DNA of 64,000 nucleotides. It comes from Vreelandella neptunia. Its GTDB lineage: Bacteria > Pseudomonadota > Gammaproteobacteria > Pseudomonadales > Halomonadaceae. The DNA is taken from assembly GCF_000712975.1 (NCBI RefSeq), contig NZ_JHQL01000001.1:124001-188000 (forward strand), written 5' to 3'. Both the position numbers and the translations under genes were made by a program. The notes beneath the pieces were generated by a model. It did no database searches. It was not told the DNA's origin and saw nothing but the letters and a program-made list of their open reading frames with translations. Positions within the stretch are counted from its first letter, which is position 1. Every line of letters starts with the position of its first letter. Of the stretch, positions 52,121-61,019 are shown piece by piece.

Positions 52121-53035
52121 ATGAGCTGTAAGTCTTTAGGTGCTGGGTCTCCAAGTGCTGGGTCTTCAAGTGCCGGGTCTCCAAATGCTGGGTCGCCTCC
52201 GGTTTTTTGGCGCGACTCACGACTGCCTTATGTCGAACTACGCAAAATCAGCGATGCAAGGCAAGTGTGCTACGCCCCTCACAGCCATGTTCACTGGTCG
52301 GTAGGAGCCGTTACGTCAGGCAGCAGTACGTTTCGTTATCGGGAGTCGACTTATCCTATTAGCGCTGGTGACTTAGTCATGATGAACCCCGATTGGGTTC
52401 ATGCATGTAACCCCATTGAGAACGAGCCCTGGGCGTATTTGATGCTCTACGTGGACGCGCAATGGCTAGCGGATTTACGTTATCAACTAGGCACGCTGGA
52501 GACCCCCGTCTGGAGTGATATCGATACGGCGGTGGTCTCACAGCCAGCGCTTTATGCTCGCTATTGCGAAATGGCGGCTTGTTTATTGGATGAACAGCGC
52601 GCGATCTCTATCAAGCACGCGTCAGTGACAGAGTTTCTTACCGCATTAATGCTGGCATTGACGCATGAGACGACCGTCTCTAGGTCGAAGCCGCCTGATG
52701 GCTTGCATGCTGCGGCCGTCTATTGTGATGTGAATGCTGCGTTTGATGTTTCGCTTGAAACGCTGTGCCAGTTAACGGGGTATAGCGCTGGTCATCTCAT
52801 CCGAGCGTTTAAGCAACACTACGGGCTTACCCCCCATGCTTACCTGATTAATCGCCGTGTTCAGCTTGGCCAGCGGGCGCTTAAGCAGGGGGAGTCGATC
52901 GTTAATTCAGCTCTGTTAGCCGGTTTTAACGACCAACCCCACTTCCAGAGAACCTTTAAGCGGTTAGTGGCGGCAACACCCAATCAGTATCGCTATCCGC
53001 TACTCAAGCAGCAGGAAAATAGCGCTGGCAGCTAG
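52121..53035 (+). CDS. AraC-family transcriptional regulator
   Basis: A 304-residue regulator. After a low-complexity N-terminus (AGSPSAGSSSAGSPNAGSP, residues 8-26), a cupin ligand domain follows (HSHVHWSVGAVTSGSSTFRYR, SAGDLVMMNPDWVHACNP). The C-terminal double helix-turn-helix includes LCQLTGYSAGHLIRAFKQHYGLTPHAYLI (in parts) and ALLAGFNDQPHFQRTFKRL. It ends 36 bp inside the convergent LysE-type gene, whose expression it may govern. Confidence 0.88.
   Translation: MSCKSLGAGSPSAGSSSAGSPNAGSPPVFWRDSRLPYVELRKISDARQVCYAPHSHVHWSVGAVTSGSSTFRYRESTYPISAGDLVMMNPDWVHACNPIENEPWAYLMLYVDAQWLADLRYQLGTLETPVWSDIDTAVVSQPALYARYCEMAACLLDEQRAISIKHASVTEFLTALMLALTHETTVSRSKPPDGLHAAAVYCDVNAAFDVSLETLCQLTGYSAGHLIRAFKQHYGLTPHAYLINRRVQLGQRALKQGESIVNSALLAGFNDQPHFQRTFKRLVAATPNQYRYPLLKQQENSAGS
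52141..52200 (+). repeat. In-frame 15-bp tandem repeat in the AraC-type gene, four units
   Basis: Four consecutive 15-mers of the form TGCTGGGTCTCCAAG, with one to several substitutions, encode the residues AGSPS, AGSSS, AGSPN and AGSPP. The unit length keeps the frame, so copy-number changes would lengthen or shorten the N-terminal tail without disrupting the gene. Confidence 0.9.
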
Positions 53036-53593
53036 GCCAGCCGCCAGCGTGCGGTTAATGGTAAGCAGAATGAATGGGCGGTGAACGTAGCGTTTAAGAA
53101 AAGCACCTGCATAAACCCAGCTTGCCAATGACAGCCAACAAATGGGTAGGTAGAGAGCAGCGAAGAGCCATAACTGGTAAGGGTCATTGCTGCTGGTGTA
53201 AGCCCCAATGCCAGCGGCAGACGCCAGCCACGCCTTAGGGTTTAACCACTGCATCATCGCGCCGGTCATAAAACCTGGTGGCTTATCCGTGTCCTGGTTA
53301 TGAACCGAGCCATTATGCTGGAAAAGCTGGTAGCTTAAGTAAAGTAAGAAAAGTAGCCCCGCCCAACGTAATATTTCCTCCAGTAGCGGTAGTGCGTTCA
53401 GAAGTGAATAGAGCCCTGCTCCAGTCGCCAGGAAAAGTGCTAGAAACCCCAATGTCGCACCCGTGACGAAGATAAGCCCTTTGGCGATAGGGTAGTGGGT
53501 GCCGCTACTCAGGCAAACAAGGTTGACTGGGCCTGGGGAAATAGACGCGGCAAGGGCAAATGCAGACATTGGTAACAGTAGTGAAACGCTCAT
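53000..53593 (-). CDS. LysE-family translocator
   Basis: An inner-membrane exporter of 197 residues with six helices. LAASISPGPVNLVCLSSG is the N-terminal signature (SPGPVN) and AMMQWLNPKAWLASAAGIGAY the second motif. ATG 53593 follows a strong AGGAGG. Its 3' end overlaps the convergent AraC-type gene by 36 bp. It is distinct from the exporter at 49.3 kb, which has IPGPD. Confidence 0.88.
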   Translation of the reverse strand: MSVSLLLPMSAFALAASISPGPVNLVCLSSGTHYPIAKGLIFVTGATLGFLALFLATGAGLYSLLNALPLLEEILRWAGLLFLLYLSYQLFQHNGSVHNQDTDKPPGFMTGAMMQWLNPKAWLASAAGIGAYTSSNDPYQLWLFAALYLPICWLSLASWVYAGAFLKRYVHRPFILLTINRTLAAGLAASAIFLLLE

Positions 53594-53775
53594 TGTTGTC
53601 CTCCTAAACAGAATCAAGAGCTTGCAAGAGCGCGAGAAAAGAGTATTGAACAAAATTGAGATGCCACGATATTGCGCAAGATTCGGGTAGGCCTGACGAC
53701 ACGGTCTGGTTAAGCTTGTGCTGTATTCAGAGAGCCCTGTGCTTTTCCTCGTTTAGCTTCGGTGAGAACGTCTTT

Positions 53776-54639
53776 ATGAATGACTATGCCCGTATCGAAA
53801 AAGCGATGGCCTATATGGTGGCCAATGCCGCCAGCCAGCCAAGTTTGGAAACGGTGGCGGCGCAAGTACATTTGAGCGCTTACCATTTTCAGCGGCTGTT
53901 TTGTCGTTATGCGGGTATCAGCCCTAAGCGTTTTTTACAGGCGTTGACCTTGGAGCGTGGCAAACAACTGATCGCATCGTCAGAAAGTCTTACCAATACC
54001 GTGCATGCATTAGGGCTGAGCGGCGGCTCGCGGCTTTATGATCACTTTGTACAGTTAGAAGCGGTCACGCCGGGTGAGTTTAAGCGCCAAGGAGAGGGGG
54101 TAGAGATTACGTATGGGTTACATCCCACGCCTTTTGGCGAGATGTTAGTGGCGATAACGCCGAGAGGGATTTGTCGAATGGCCTTTGTGGCGTCTACCAG
54201 CCAGGAAGCGCTGCTGGCGCCACTAGCGAAACAGTGGCCACGTAGTACGCTCTGTCATTGCCCTGACACCACTCGTTATGCGGTAGAGGCCCTGTTTACA
54301 CCATTTACTAAAACAAAGTGCGCTAACCATTCGCCTGCCACGCTGTCGCTCCACGTGAGCGGTACTAATTTCCAGATTGCCGTATGGCGCGCGCTGCTGA
54401 CCATTCCTGAAGGGCAGTTGGCGAGCTACTCGCAAATTGCTCAGGCACTTGGCACGCCGAAATCATCTCGAGCCGTCGGAAATGCGGTGGGTGCAAACCC
54501 CATTGCATTGTGGATTCCTTGCCATCGGGTAATCCAACAAAGCGGTGCGCTAGGCGGCTACCGCTGGGGCATTGAAACCAAGCAGCAGGTCCAGGCGTGG
54601 GAAGCGGCCCAGCACTCCCCCTTGCTTGAGCCGCATTAA
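53776..54639 (+). CDS. AraC-domain / methylated-DNA cysteine methyltransferase fusion (Ada/Ogt-like)
   Basis: A 287-residue fusion. The N-terminal AraC helix-turn-helix (ETVAAQVHLSAYHFQRLFCRYAGISPKRFLQAL, in parts) is followed by an Ogt domain with the acceptor Cys in PCHRV at 248-252 and preceding TNFQIAVWRALLTIPEGQLASYSQIA. It repairs O6-alkylguanine by suicide transfer and may regulate alkylation genes. It lacks the N-terminal Ada zinc domain that takes methylphosphotriesters, so it is not a full Ada. ATG 53776 has GGTGAG upstream. Confidence 0.92.
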   Translation: MNDYARIEKAMAYMVANAASQPSLETVAAQVHLSAYHFQRLFCRYAGISPKRFLQALTLERGKQLIASSESLTNTVHALGLSGGSRLYDHFVQLEAVTPGEFKRQGEGVEITYGLHPTPFGEMLVAITPRGICRMAFVASTSQEALLAPLAKQWPRSTLCHCPDTTRYAVEALFTPFTKTKCANHSPATLSLHVSGTNFQIAVWRALLTIPEGQLASYSQIAQALGTPKSSRAVGNAVGANPIALWIPCHRVIQQSGALGGYRWGIETKQQVQAWEAAQHSPLLEPH

Positions 54640-54646
54640 CTCTGAA

Positions 54647-55567
54647 CTAATGCCCAAACACCGACCACCCAGTGTGTTGGACAAACATTTCCAACGCGCG
54701 TGTGCCCAACAAGCTATTGCCGTATTTATCCAGCCCTGGTGACCACACGGCCAGCGAACCACGCCCAGGAGCAATAGCCAAAATTCCACCGCCTACGCCG
54801 CTTTTGCCGGGTAGGCCAACGCGGAAAGCAAACTCCCCGGACGCATCGTAGTGGCCGCACATCATCATCAGTGAGTTAATCCGCCGCGCTCGCTGAGGTG
54901 ATACCACGCGTAAATCGCTCGGCTGATTGACGCCGTCAGAGGCCAAAAATAGCCCAGCGTGAGCAAGCTGTTCGCAACTCATGGCAATCGCGCACTGGTG
55001 AAAGTAGGTGCCGAGCACTTTATCGACATCGTGGCGCAGGCGACCAAAGGCTTTCATAAAATGCGCCAGCGAGGCGTTGCGGTCTTTATGCTGCATTTCT
55101 GAAGCTGCTACCTGATGGTCAAAGCAGATACTGTTATCGTCGGCGATATAGCGTACAAAGCTAAGAATTTCTGCCAGTGTCTCTTTAGGTTCGTGGCCCA
55201 TCATGATGGCGTCAACGATCGCAATTGCCCCGGCATTAATAAACGGATTGCGCGGTTTACCGCCTTCGTGCTCAAGCTGCACAATGGAATTGAACGGGTC
55301 GCCAGAAGGCTCGCGTCCGACCCTCGACCATAATCCATCGCCCCATTTTCCCAGCGCAATGGTTAGCGTAAAAACTTTGGAAATACTCTGGATTGAGAAC
55401 GGCGTGGTGGCGCAGCCTGCAGAGAAGCGTTGGCCGTCTACCGTAGCTAAACTGATAGCGAATTGGCTGGGGTCCACATGGGCAAGCTGGGGAATATAGT
55501 CAGCGACTTTTCCCCGCTCGGTTTCAAGGGCAAGCTCGGCGGCAATCTTATTGAGTAACTCTTGCAT
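54647..55567 (-). CDS. glsA: Glutaminase
   Basis: Hydrolyses glutamine to glutamate and ammonia. 306 residues, the usual length of the serine-dependent beta-lactamase-like glutaminase family. The catalytic Ser61-x-x-Lys64 is in [12 protein letters not shown], with [18 protein letters not shown], then [21 protein letters not shown] and [16 protein letters not shown]. There is no clear ribosome site before the ATG. It converges closely on the repair gene (seven-base gap). Confidence 0.95.
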   Translation of the reverse strand: MQELLNKIAAELALETERGKVADYIPQLAHVDPSQFAISLATVDGQRFSAGCATTPFSIQSISKVFTLTIALGKWGDGLWSRVGREPSGDPFNSIVQLEHEGGKPRNPFINAGAIAIVDAIMMGHEPKETLAEILSFVRYIADDNSICFDHQVAASEMQHKDRNASLAHFMKAFGRLRHDVDKVLGTYFHQCAIAMSCEQLAHAGLFLASDGVNQPSDLRVVSPQRARRINSLMMMCGHYDASGEFAFRVGLPGKSGVGGGILAIAPGRGSLAVWSPGLDKYGNSLLGTRALEMFVQHTGWSVFGH

Positions 55568-55744
55568 CTAATTCGAATTCGTTTGGCAGCGTGAGGCGCT
55601 ACCCTAGCGGAAACTAGCATGCTTGTCTGCTCGAAGACGATACCGAAATACCATGGGCTATGCGCATTGTTGGGAGATCTTGTACGTTGCTAACGACCTG
55701 TTCGGCGGCTACAGTTCGGCTACTTTCAGCAAGGGCCGACGGGC

Positions 55745-57196
55745 ATGACCACATTAATGATTCAGGGGACTACCTCGGATGCAGGCAAAAGTACGGTGGT
55801 TGCCGGGCTTTGTCGCGTGTTAAAGCGCCGTGGTATTTCAGTTGCGCCCTTCAAGCCGCAAAACATGGCGCTTAATAGCGCCGTTACCAGCGATGGGGGT
55901 GAAATTGGCCGTTCCACCGCGCTACAGGCACAGGCGGCGGGTGTGGTGCCCCATAGTGATATGAACCCGGTGCTATTAAAGCCGGAGAGTGATCGCGGTG
56001 CCCAAGTGATTCTACGCGGTCAAGTGCATGGCCATATGGATGCACTGGATTACCACGCGTTTAAGCGCACGGCGAAAGAGAGTGTTATGGCGGCATGGCA
56101 GACCTTGGAAAGCCGTTTTGATGTCATCATTGCCGAAGGTGCGGGCAGTCCGGCGGAAATCAATCTGCGTAAAGACGATATCGCTAATATGGGTTTTGCC
56201 GAAGCTGCAGACTGTCCGGTTTTATTAGTGGGCGATATTGACCGCGGCGGTGTGTTCGCTCAGCTAGTAGGAACACTGGCGCTACTAAGCGACAGCGAAC
56301 AGGCACGCACAAAAGGATTTATTATTAATCGTTTTCGGGGCGATATTGCACTTTTAGAACCAGGGCTTGAGTGGTTAAAAGCACATACTGGCAAGCCGGT
56401 ACTGGGAACCCTGCCTTACTTGCAGGGCCTCCTGCTAGATGCTGAAGATAGCATTGGTCGGGTTCAAGCTGAAAAAGCCAATCACACCCTGAAGGTCATT
56501 GTTCCCGCGTTGCCGCGTATCAGCAATCATACGGACTTTGATCCGCTGCGCTTACATCCCCAGGTATCGCTTACTTTTGTAGGGCCAGACCAACCGATTC
56601 CACCTGCTGATGTAATGATACTGCCAGGGAGCAAAAGCACCGCCAGCGATTTAGCCTGGCTAACACGCCAGGGCTGGAAAGAGGCGATTGCTCGCCATTT
56701 GCGCTACGGCGGCAAGGTGCTGGGGATTTGCGGTGGTTTTCAAATGCTGGGCGAGTGGGTGGATGACCCAGACGGCTTGGAAGGCGCGCCAGGGAAAGTA
56801 GCAGGTTTGGGGCTGTTGCAGATGTCCACACGTATGGTCGCGGGTAAGCAGCTGCGCAATGTCAGCGGCGTCATGGTGGGGCAAGAAGCGGCTGTGTCGG
56901 GCTACGAAATTCACAATGGTGTAAGCAAAGGGAATGCACTCAATCGGCCGCTGTTTGATTTAGGTAGCCACGTGGATGGCGCTACCAGTATCGATGGCCA
57001 AGTGATGGGTACTTACCTGCATGGATTGTTTGACCATCCCGAAACCTGCCAAGCGTTGCTGACTACGTTAGGCTTAGAGAGTGCGGCACCTGTCGATTAT
57101 CGTGCCCATCGTGAACAAGCGCTGGAGCGGCTAGCTGACACGTTGGAAGCACACTTAGATATAGAATCGATCTTAGCAATGATAAGGGCGCACTAA
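55745..57196 (+). CDS. cobQ: Cobyric acid synthase
   Basis: Amidates the b, d, e and g side chains of the corrin ring using glutamine and ATP. 483 residues. The N-terminal dethiobiotin-synthetase-like domain has GTTSDAGKS at 8-16, [10 protein letters not shown] and [16 protein letters not shown] [15 protein letters not shown]. The C-terminal glutamine amidotransferase domain has [10 protein letters not shown] with the catalytic Cys and YLHGLFDHP with the His. It lies 27 kb from the other cobalamin genes with no B12 box upstream. AAGGGCGC/GCGCCCTT at 57184-57204 around the stop codon may be a weak terminator. Confidence 0.95.
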   Translation: MTTLMIQGTTSDAGKSTVVAGLCRVLKRRGISVAPFKPQNMALNSAVTSDGGEIGRSTALQAQAAGVVPHSDMNPVLLKPESDRGAQVILRGQVHGHMDALDYHAFKRTAKESVMAAWQTLESRFDVIIAEGAGSPAEINLRKDDIANMGFAEAADCPVLLVGDIDRGGVFAQLVGTLALLSDSEQARTKGFIINRFRGDIALLEPGLEWLKAHTGKPVLGTLPYLQGLLLDAEDSIGRVQAEKANHTLKVIVPALPRISNHTDFDPLRLHPQVSLTFVGPDQPIPPADVMILPGSKSTASDLAWLTRQGWKEAIARHLRYGGKVLGICGGFQMLGEWVDDPDGLEGAPGKVAGLGLLQMSTRMVAGKQLRNVSGVMVGQEAAVSGYEIHNGVSKGNALNRPLFDLGSHVDGATSIDGQVMGTYLHGLFDHPETCQALLTTLGLESAAPVDYRAHREQALERLADTLEAHLDIESILAMIRAH

Positions 57197-57204
57197 GCGC
57201 CCTT

Positions 57205-57249
57205 GATTAAGTACTGATTGATTAAGTACTGGTTGATTAAGTACTGATT
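57205..57249. repeat. Tandem repeat, 15-bp unit, three copies
   Basis: Three units of GATTAAGTACTGATT (one with GGTT) and a partial fourth fill the gap between convergent cobQ and ridA. This is a slippage-type repeat with no evident function. Confidence 0.9.
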
Positions 57250-57259
57250 GATTTAGCCC

Positions 57260-57652
57260 TTATTCTTGCGGTGGGCGCTTTGCCATCAGGGTAATTTCGA
57301 CGGTGCTGCCCCCGCAAATATTAGGTGACTCTGTGCAGGTGCGGGCCGGGTAGTAACCTGGCTCAAAAAACTCTGCGTAGATGCTGTCTAGGGCATTGAT
57401 TTGTCGTAAGTCGCTTAGGTGAATATCGACGCGAACAACATCAGCTAAGGTACCGCCTTCTTGCGCTAGCATACGTTCAAGTTCGCGCATTACAAGGCGT
57501 GTTTCTTCTTTGACATCGCCACGGGCAGCTTTACCGTTAGAAAGGTCAGCAACGGTTAAGCCAGAAATAAACATATAGTGTTCGTCAATCACCATGTGGC
57601 TACCGGGAAACGATGGTTTGGGTAGCGTTGGGTCGTTAATAAACTGTGGCAT
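57260..57652 (-). CDS. RidA/YjgF family protein
   Basis: A 130-residue RidA-fold protein. MVIDEHYMFISGLTVADLSNG, ERMLAQEGGTLADVVRVDIHLSDL and the C-terminal GYYPARTCTESPNICGGSTVEITLMAKRP fit the wider YjgF/YER057c family, but the arginine usually seen in RidA proper is followed by TCTESPNICGG rather than the usual RxxxxxxxLPxxxxVEIE. It may deaminate reactive enamines or act on another ligand. AAGGAG precedes the ATG. Confidence 0.88.
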   Translation of the reverse strand: MPQFINDPTLPKPSFPGSHMVIDEHYMFISGLTVADLSNGKAARGDVKEETRLVMRELERMLAQEGGTLADVVRVDIHLSDLRQINALDSIYAEFFEPGYYPARTCTESPNICGGSTVEITLMAKRPPQE

Positions 57653-57697
57653 TAGTGCTCCTTAGCGACAACATAAGCGTGTCGCACTGGTGGGACA

Positions 57698-57814
57698 ATG
57701 CCTGCAGCGGCTAGTTCCTCCGGCCTCAACAGACTGGTGCTTATTGTTGGTTTGCTCTACGCTGGCGGCTTTTTACAGCCTGCCAGTTATTGGGGCGATT
57801 TTAAATCCTCATGA
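57698..57814 (+). CDS. Possible small membrane protein (38 aa)
   Basis: ATG 57698 to TGA 57812-57814 encodes a short peptide with one hydrophobic segment, LVLIVGLLYAGGFLQPASYWG, about residues 13-33. GGTGGGA lies upstream. It ends nine bases before the next gene and in the same direction. Small single-helix proteins are often missed; this is a plausible but unproven one. Confidence 0.4.
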   Translation: MPAAASSSGLNRLVLIVGLLYAGGFLQPASYWGDFKSS

Positions 57815-57823
57815 GAGAGCGTA

Positions 57824-58384
57824 ATGAAGGTAGTTCACATTAGTCAGAGCGCCCCGCGTGATGCATGTTTGGCAACGTTGTGTGCGCAGGTATATGGACA
57901 GCAAGCAGGTTTAACGCCCCTAGTGGTTTTTACCGGTACTAAAAATGTGCTGTTCGACCAAGAAGCAGCTCGTTTGTTAGCGGGTGTCGATGGTGACGGT
58001 AAGCCTCTGGCGTTAGCGTTGTTAGTGTTGGATGAAGCTGGCGAGGGAATGACGGTCACTCACGCTTGCGAATTTGTTGAAGGCGCTAAAGCACGCTTAA
58101 TCAGTGAGTTAATTCTCAAAGCTCCGCTACGTGTTGAGGTAAGTGATGCTGCCCAAGAAGCGTTTTATCAGCAGTGCGGATTTAAGCGTTGGTTTGATGG
58201 CGTGAAAGGGCGACGCATTGGTTTAGGTGCCCGCCACCCAGCCAAGCATAGTGATGATCTAGCACCCACCTTGTGCCTGGATGAAGCGCTGATACTACGT
58301 CGCTTTAAGCATGACTCCGCTGCGTTTGCCGATGCCAAAGACGCTTTTTTATCAGGTTTAAACAGCTTCCCTACTACCTTGTAA
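57824..58384 (+). CDS. Hypothetical protein with acetyltransferase-like features
   Basis: A 186-residue soluble protein I do not recognise by name. ALALLVLDEAGEGMTVTHACEFVEG and AAQEAFYQQCGFKRWFDGVKGRRIGLG recall the last strand-helix part of the GNAT fold (FYxxxGF), so it may be a divergent acetyltransferase. A basic C-terminus follows. GAGAG precedes the ATG. It ends with a strong terminator about 115 bp downstream. Confidence 0.75.
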   Translation: MKVVHISQSAPRDACLATLCAQVYGQQAGLTPLVVFTGTKNVLFDQEAARLLAGVDGDGKPLALALLVLDEAGEGMTVTHACEFVEGAKARLISELILKAPLRVEVSDAAQEAFYQQCGFKRWFDGVKGRRIGLGARHPAKHSDDLAPTLCLDEALILRRFKHDSAAFADAKDAFLSGLNSFPTTL

Positions 58385-58500
58385 GGCGATAGAGCACTCA
58401 GTGAGTAGGTGGATAACGGCAGGGCGGCTACCCCTTGGCACCTGCTGCTCCTGATCGTTAGGTGTTATTACGCTGCTTCTTATATAGCTAAGACTAAAAG

Positions 58501-58528
58501 ACGACGTTTACAAAAACGTCGTTTTTTT
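58501..58528 (+). terminator. Rho-independent terminator after the hypothetical gene
   Basis: ACGACGTTT pairs with AAACGTCGT around a four-base loop, followed by seven T. It ends the 57.8-kb gene. Confidence 0.93.
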
Positions 58529-58771
58529 ATTGCTATGTTGTCGACAGTTTGAATGGTTTTATCGGTTTTTAAGCGTATTTTTCGCTTATTTAACCCGTGT
58601 AGGATTATTTTCTAGCCAGTGTGTCAACAATATTTGTGTCAGCCATAAAGGGGGTATGCACGAAAAGTCGAATATTAACTTGGTGGATAGCTAAGTAAAA
58701 AGCACGCATCTAACAATAACAATACTCACAAGGATTCAATAATGAACAACCAGACACCGTGAGGAATCGTC
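58529..58771 (+). promoter_or_regulatory. Leader region of the SLC23 permease with two tiny ORFs
   Basis: This AT-rich 240-bp leader contains two short translated-looking frames. ATG 58658 has an ideal AAAGGGGG and encodes 12 codons. ATG 58742 has AAGGA and encodes MNNQTP before TGA. The second is in frame with the permease start at 58772. Both could couple or tune permease translation. I see no clear promoter hexamers. Confidence 0.4.
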
Positions 58772-60190
58772 GTGCTGCTCAAACGAAAATATGGGGAAGA
58801 ACATCCCTACTGGCCCGTTGGCCCATTCAAAGTTCGCCTACCCTTTATTCATTTCCGCTGGGAAATACCTGAGACCATCCAAGCGCTGGTAATGTTTGTT
58901 ATCGGGCTAGGGATGATTCCTCTATTAGAACAATATCTAGGGCTTCCTTATGAAGTGGCGTTGGCCTACGTCGTCGTGTGCGGCATTGGTTTTATTCTTC
59001 CCCCGTTGTTGGGTGTTCCGTTTGTGGCCGGTTGGATCACGCCCGCGATACCTGTAGTGCTATTGTTTATCGGCCAGTTTGAGCCGGGGCCGGAAGCAAT
59101 CCGCGCGATGGTAGCTCTACAGCTCATGGTCACCGCAATTTTTCTATTTATGGCGGTAACTCGGTTAGGAACAAAGCTTGTTAACAGCGTGCCGGATTCA
59201 ATCAAAGCAGGCATTTTGCTCGGCGCAGGCATTGCGGCAATTAGCGGCGAGATTAGCGTTGGGGGCAGGCTGTACGAAACGCCTATTTCGCTGGGGATTG
59301 GCGGTTTAATTACGCTTTATGTGCTGTTTTCACTGTCATTTCGTGACTTGACTGAGAAGTTTCGCTGGGCACGCAATATCGCCGCCTACGGCATGGTGCC
59401 GGGGATGCTAATCACCATGGCGATTGGCTGGGGAGTTGCCGAATACCCGATGCCTTCGGTTGAGTGGGGCATTGCGATACCCGATTTTGCCGGTATCTGG
59501 GCCTACCTACCGTTCACCATTGGCGCGCCGGGTATTGATCTTCTGGTGGCGGCAATCCCAACGGCTATCATCGCGTACATCATTGCATTTGGTGACATTA
59601 TTGTTGGTCAAAGCCTTATTAAGCGTGTCGACCATTTGCGTCCGGATGAAAAAATCGAGGTGAATGTCGATCGGGTACACCTAATTACCGGTTTGCGTAA
59701 CCTGATGCACTCCATGTTTGCCCCTTACCCTGGCTTGGCTGGGCCGCTCTTTACCGGAGCGATGGCAACCATTGCAGAACGCTACCGCTATGGCCGCGGG
59801 GCGATGGATACCATCTACTCAGGGGCATCAGTGTTTTGGATTGTTGGATTTCTGGCGCTGTTCTTACTGCCGTTGGTAACGCTTTTCCGCCCGGTGCTGC
59901 CAATTGCGCTGTCGATCACGCTGTTGATTACTGGTTACCTATGCATTGCAGTGGCAGTTGAGCAAATTAAGAACGCCACCGCCATGGGCGTTGCCGGGAT
60001 TATGGGCGTAGTGTTGGCTACCCACGGCGCAGCCTGGGGGCTGGGTATTGGGGTAATTCTGTACTTCATGATTGAGCACCGTTCACGCAGCCATGCCAAT
60101 GATGAGGCTGAAGAGCCTATCCATGTAGAAGAAGATATGGCGGTAGAAAAGGAGTTGGTGGTTGAAGCAGAAGAAAAACCAGCCCGCTAG
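58772..60190 (+). CDS. SLC23/NCS2-type (xanthine/uracil permease family) transporter
   Basis: A 472-residue inner-membrane protein with about 12-14 helices. PWPVGPFKVRLPF-like N-terminus, VPDSIKAGILLGAGIAAISGEI and AIPTAIIAYIIAFGDIIVGQSL are recognisable; MHSMFAPYPGLAGPLFTGAM resembles the NCS2 QNxG region loosely. A charged tail (EEAEEPIHVEEDMAVEKELVVEAEE, in parts) follows residue 445. The start is GTG with GAGGAATC upstream. The reading frame continues upstream past a TGA at 58760 to an ATG at 58742. Substrate unknown: nucleobase or organic anion. Confidence 0.82.
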   Translation: MLLKRKYGEEHPYWPVGPFKVRLPFIHFRWEIPETIQALVMFVIGLGMIPLLEQYLGLPYEVALAYVVVCGIGFILPPLLGVPFVAGWITPAIPVVLLFIGQFEPGPEAIRAMVALQLMVTAIFLFMAVTRLGTKLVNSVPDSIKAGILLGAGIAAISGEISVGGRLYETPISLGIGGLITLYVLFSLSFRDLTEKFRWARNIAAYGMVPGMLITMAIGWGVAEYPMPSVEWGIAIPDFAGIWAYLPFTIGAPGIDLLVAAIPTAIIAYIIAFGDIIVGQSLIKRVDHLRPDEKIEVNVDRVHLITGLRNLMHSMFAPYPGLAGPLFTGAMATIAERYRYGRGAMDTIYSGASVFWIVGFLALFLLPLVTLFRPVLPIALSITLLITGYLCIAVAVEQIKNATAMGVAGIMGVVLATHGAAWGLGIGVILYFMIEHRSRSHANDEAEEPIHVEEDMAVEKELVVEAEEKPAR

Positions 60191-60236
60191 TTAAGTATTA
60201 GTTAATGCAAAGCTTGCGTTAACGTTAGTCTGTTTG

Positions 60237-60268
60237 AAAACCGGTGGGCTATAGGCTCACCGGTTTTT
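60237..60268. terminator. Terminator after the SLC23 permease
   Basis: AAAACCGGTG pairs with CACCGGTTTT around an 11-base partly paired loop, with five T following. It is suitable for the plus strand and also U-rich on the minus strand. Confidence 0.88.
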
Positions 60269-60383
60269 GTTGGAACAGTGCGTTCCACGATTGGCAACAA
60301 AACTCCATGCTCTTGTCATGATGTTGTTCGCTAAGCTCGCTAAAATAGTCATATTGTTGATTACTGAGGTCGAGGAACCGTAT

Positions 60384-60914
60384 ATGGCGCTAGCAGTGAT
60401 GGATACTAATAAACGCTATGGAGTGGTCAGCCGCCTGCTCCACTGGGGGATGGCACTATTATTTGTATGGCAATTCAGCAGTGCTGCGGCGCGGGTGTTT
60501 TTTGAGGACACGCCGCTCGAGTCTTTTTTATGGGGTACTCACAGCCAAGTGGGCGTTGTGCTCCTGGCGCTTGTGGTCATGCGAGTCGCCTGGGCGTTAA
60601 TCAATACATCGCGCCGTCCGCCATCCGTTAGCGTGATGGCTAAACTGGGTCATTTGGCGCTTTACGGGCTAATGATTGCGGTGCCGACCATCGCGCTGAT
60701 TCGTCAGTACGGTTCAGGCCGAGCGCTAGATGTGTTTGGAATTAACCTAATGCCTGGCTTCGATGGTGAAAAAATTGCCTGGATGACAGATCTTGGCGGT
60801 TTGTTGCATGGTGAACTCGGCTGGGCACTGCTGGCGTTGATTGTGGGACATGTGGTGATGGCAATTTTGCATCGAAAATTGACTAACCACGATGTGCTGT
60901 CACGCATGACTTAG
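60384..60914 (+). CDS. Cytochrome b561 family protein
   Basis: A 176-residue membrane-anchored diheme cytochrome with four helices. Likely heme-ligating histidines are in RLLHWGMALLF, GTHSQVGVVLL, and LLHGELGWALLALIVGHVVMAILH near the C-terminus. It moves electrons between quinol and a periplasmic or membrane acceptor, for example superoxide in CybB. ATG 60384 has GAGG eight bases upstream; the longer frame has no support. Confidence 0.9.
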   Translation: MALAVMDTNKRYGVVSRLLHWGMALLFVWQFSSAAARVFFEDTPLESFLWGTHSQVGVVLLALVVMRVAWALINTSRRPPSVSVMAKLGHLALYGLMIAVPTIALIRQYGSGRALDVFGINLMPGFDGEKIAWMTDLGGLLHGELGWALLALIVGHVVMAILHRKLTNHDVLSRMT

Positions 60915-60942
60915 TGATAAGGTGTTAGCTAATTAAGCGAAC

Positions 60943-60978
60943 AAAAACGGCGCGTTCAATTGAACGCGCCGTTTTTTT
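60943..60978. terminator. Bidirectional terminator between cytochrome b561 and the VWA gene
   Basis: A perfect palindrome, arms AAAAACGGCGCGTTCAA and its complement, with A-run and T-run on both sides. It ends the plus-strand cytochrome gene and the convergent VWA-MoxR operon. Confidence 0.93.
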
Positions 60979-61019
60979 GGCTAGCGTCGAGGCAGGGGAA
61001 AGCGTTCGCCGTGACTGTG

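Noticed and set aside
52008..52220. Minus-strand frame with repeated HLETQHLKT-like peptides
   Set aside because: It is the reverse reading of the 15-bp repeat inside the AraC-type gene; the repetitive peptide is a by-product.
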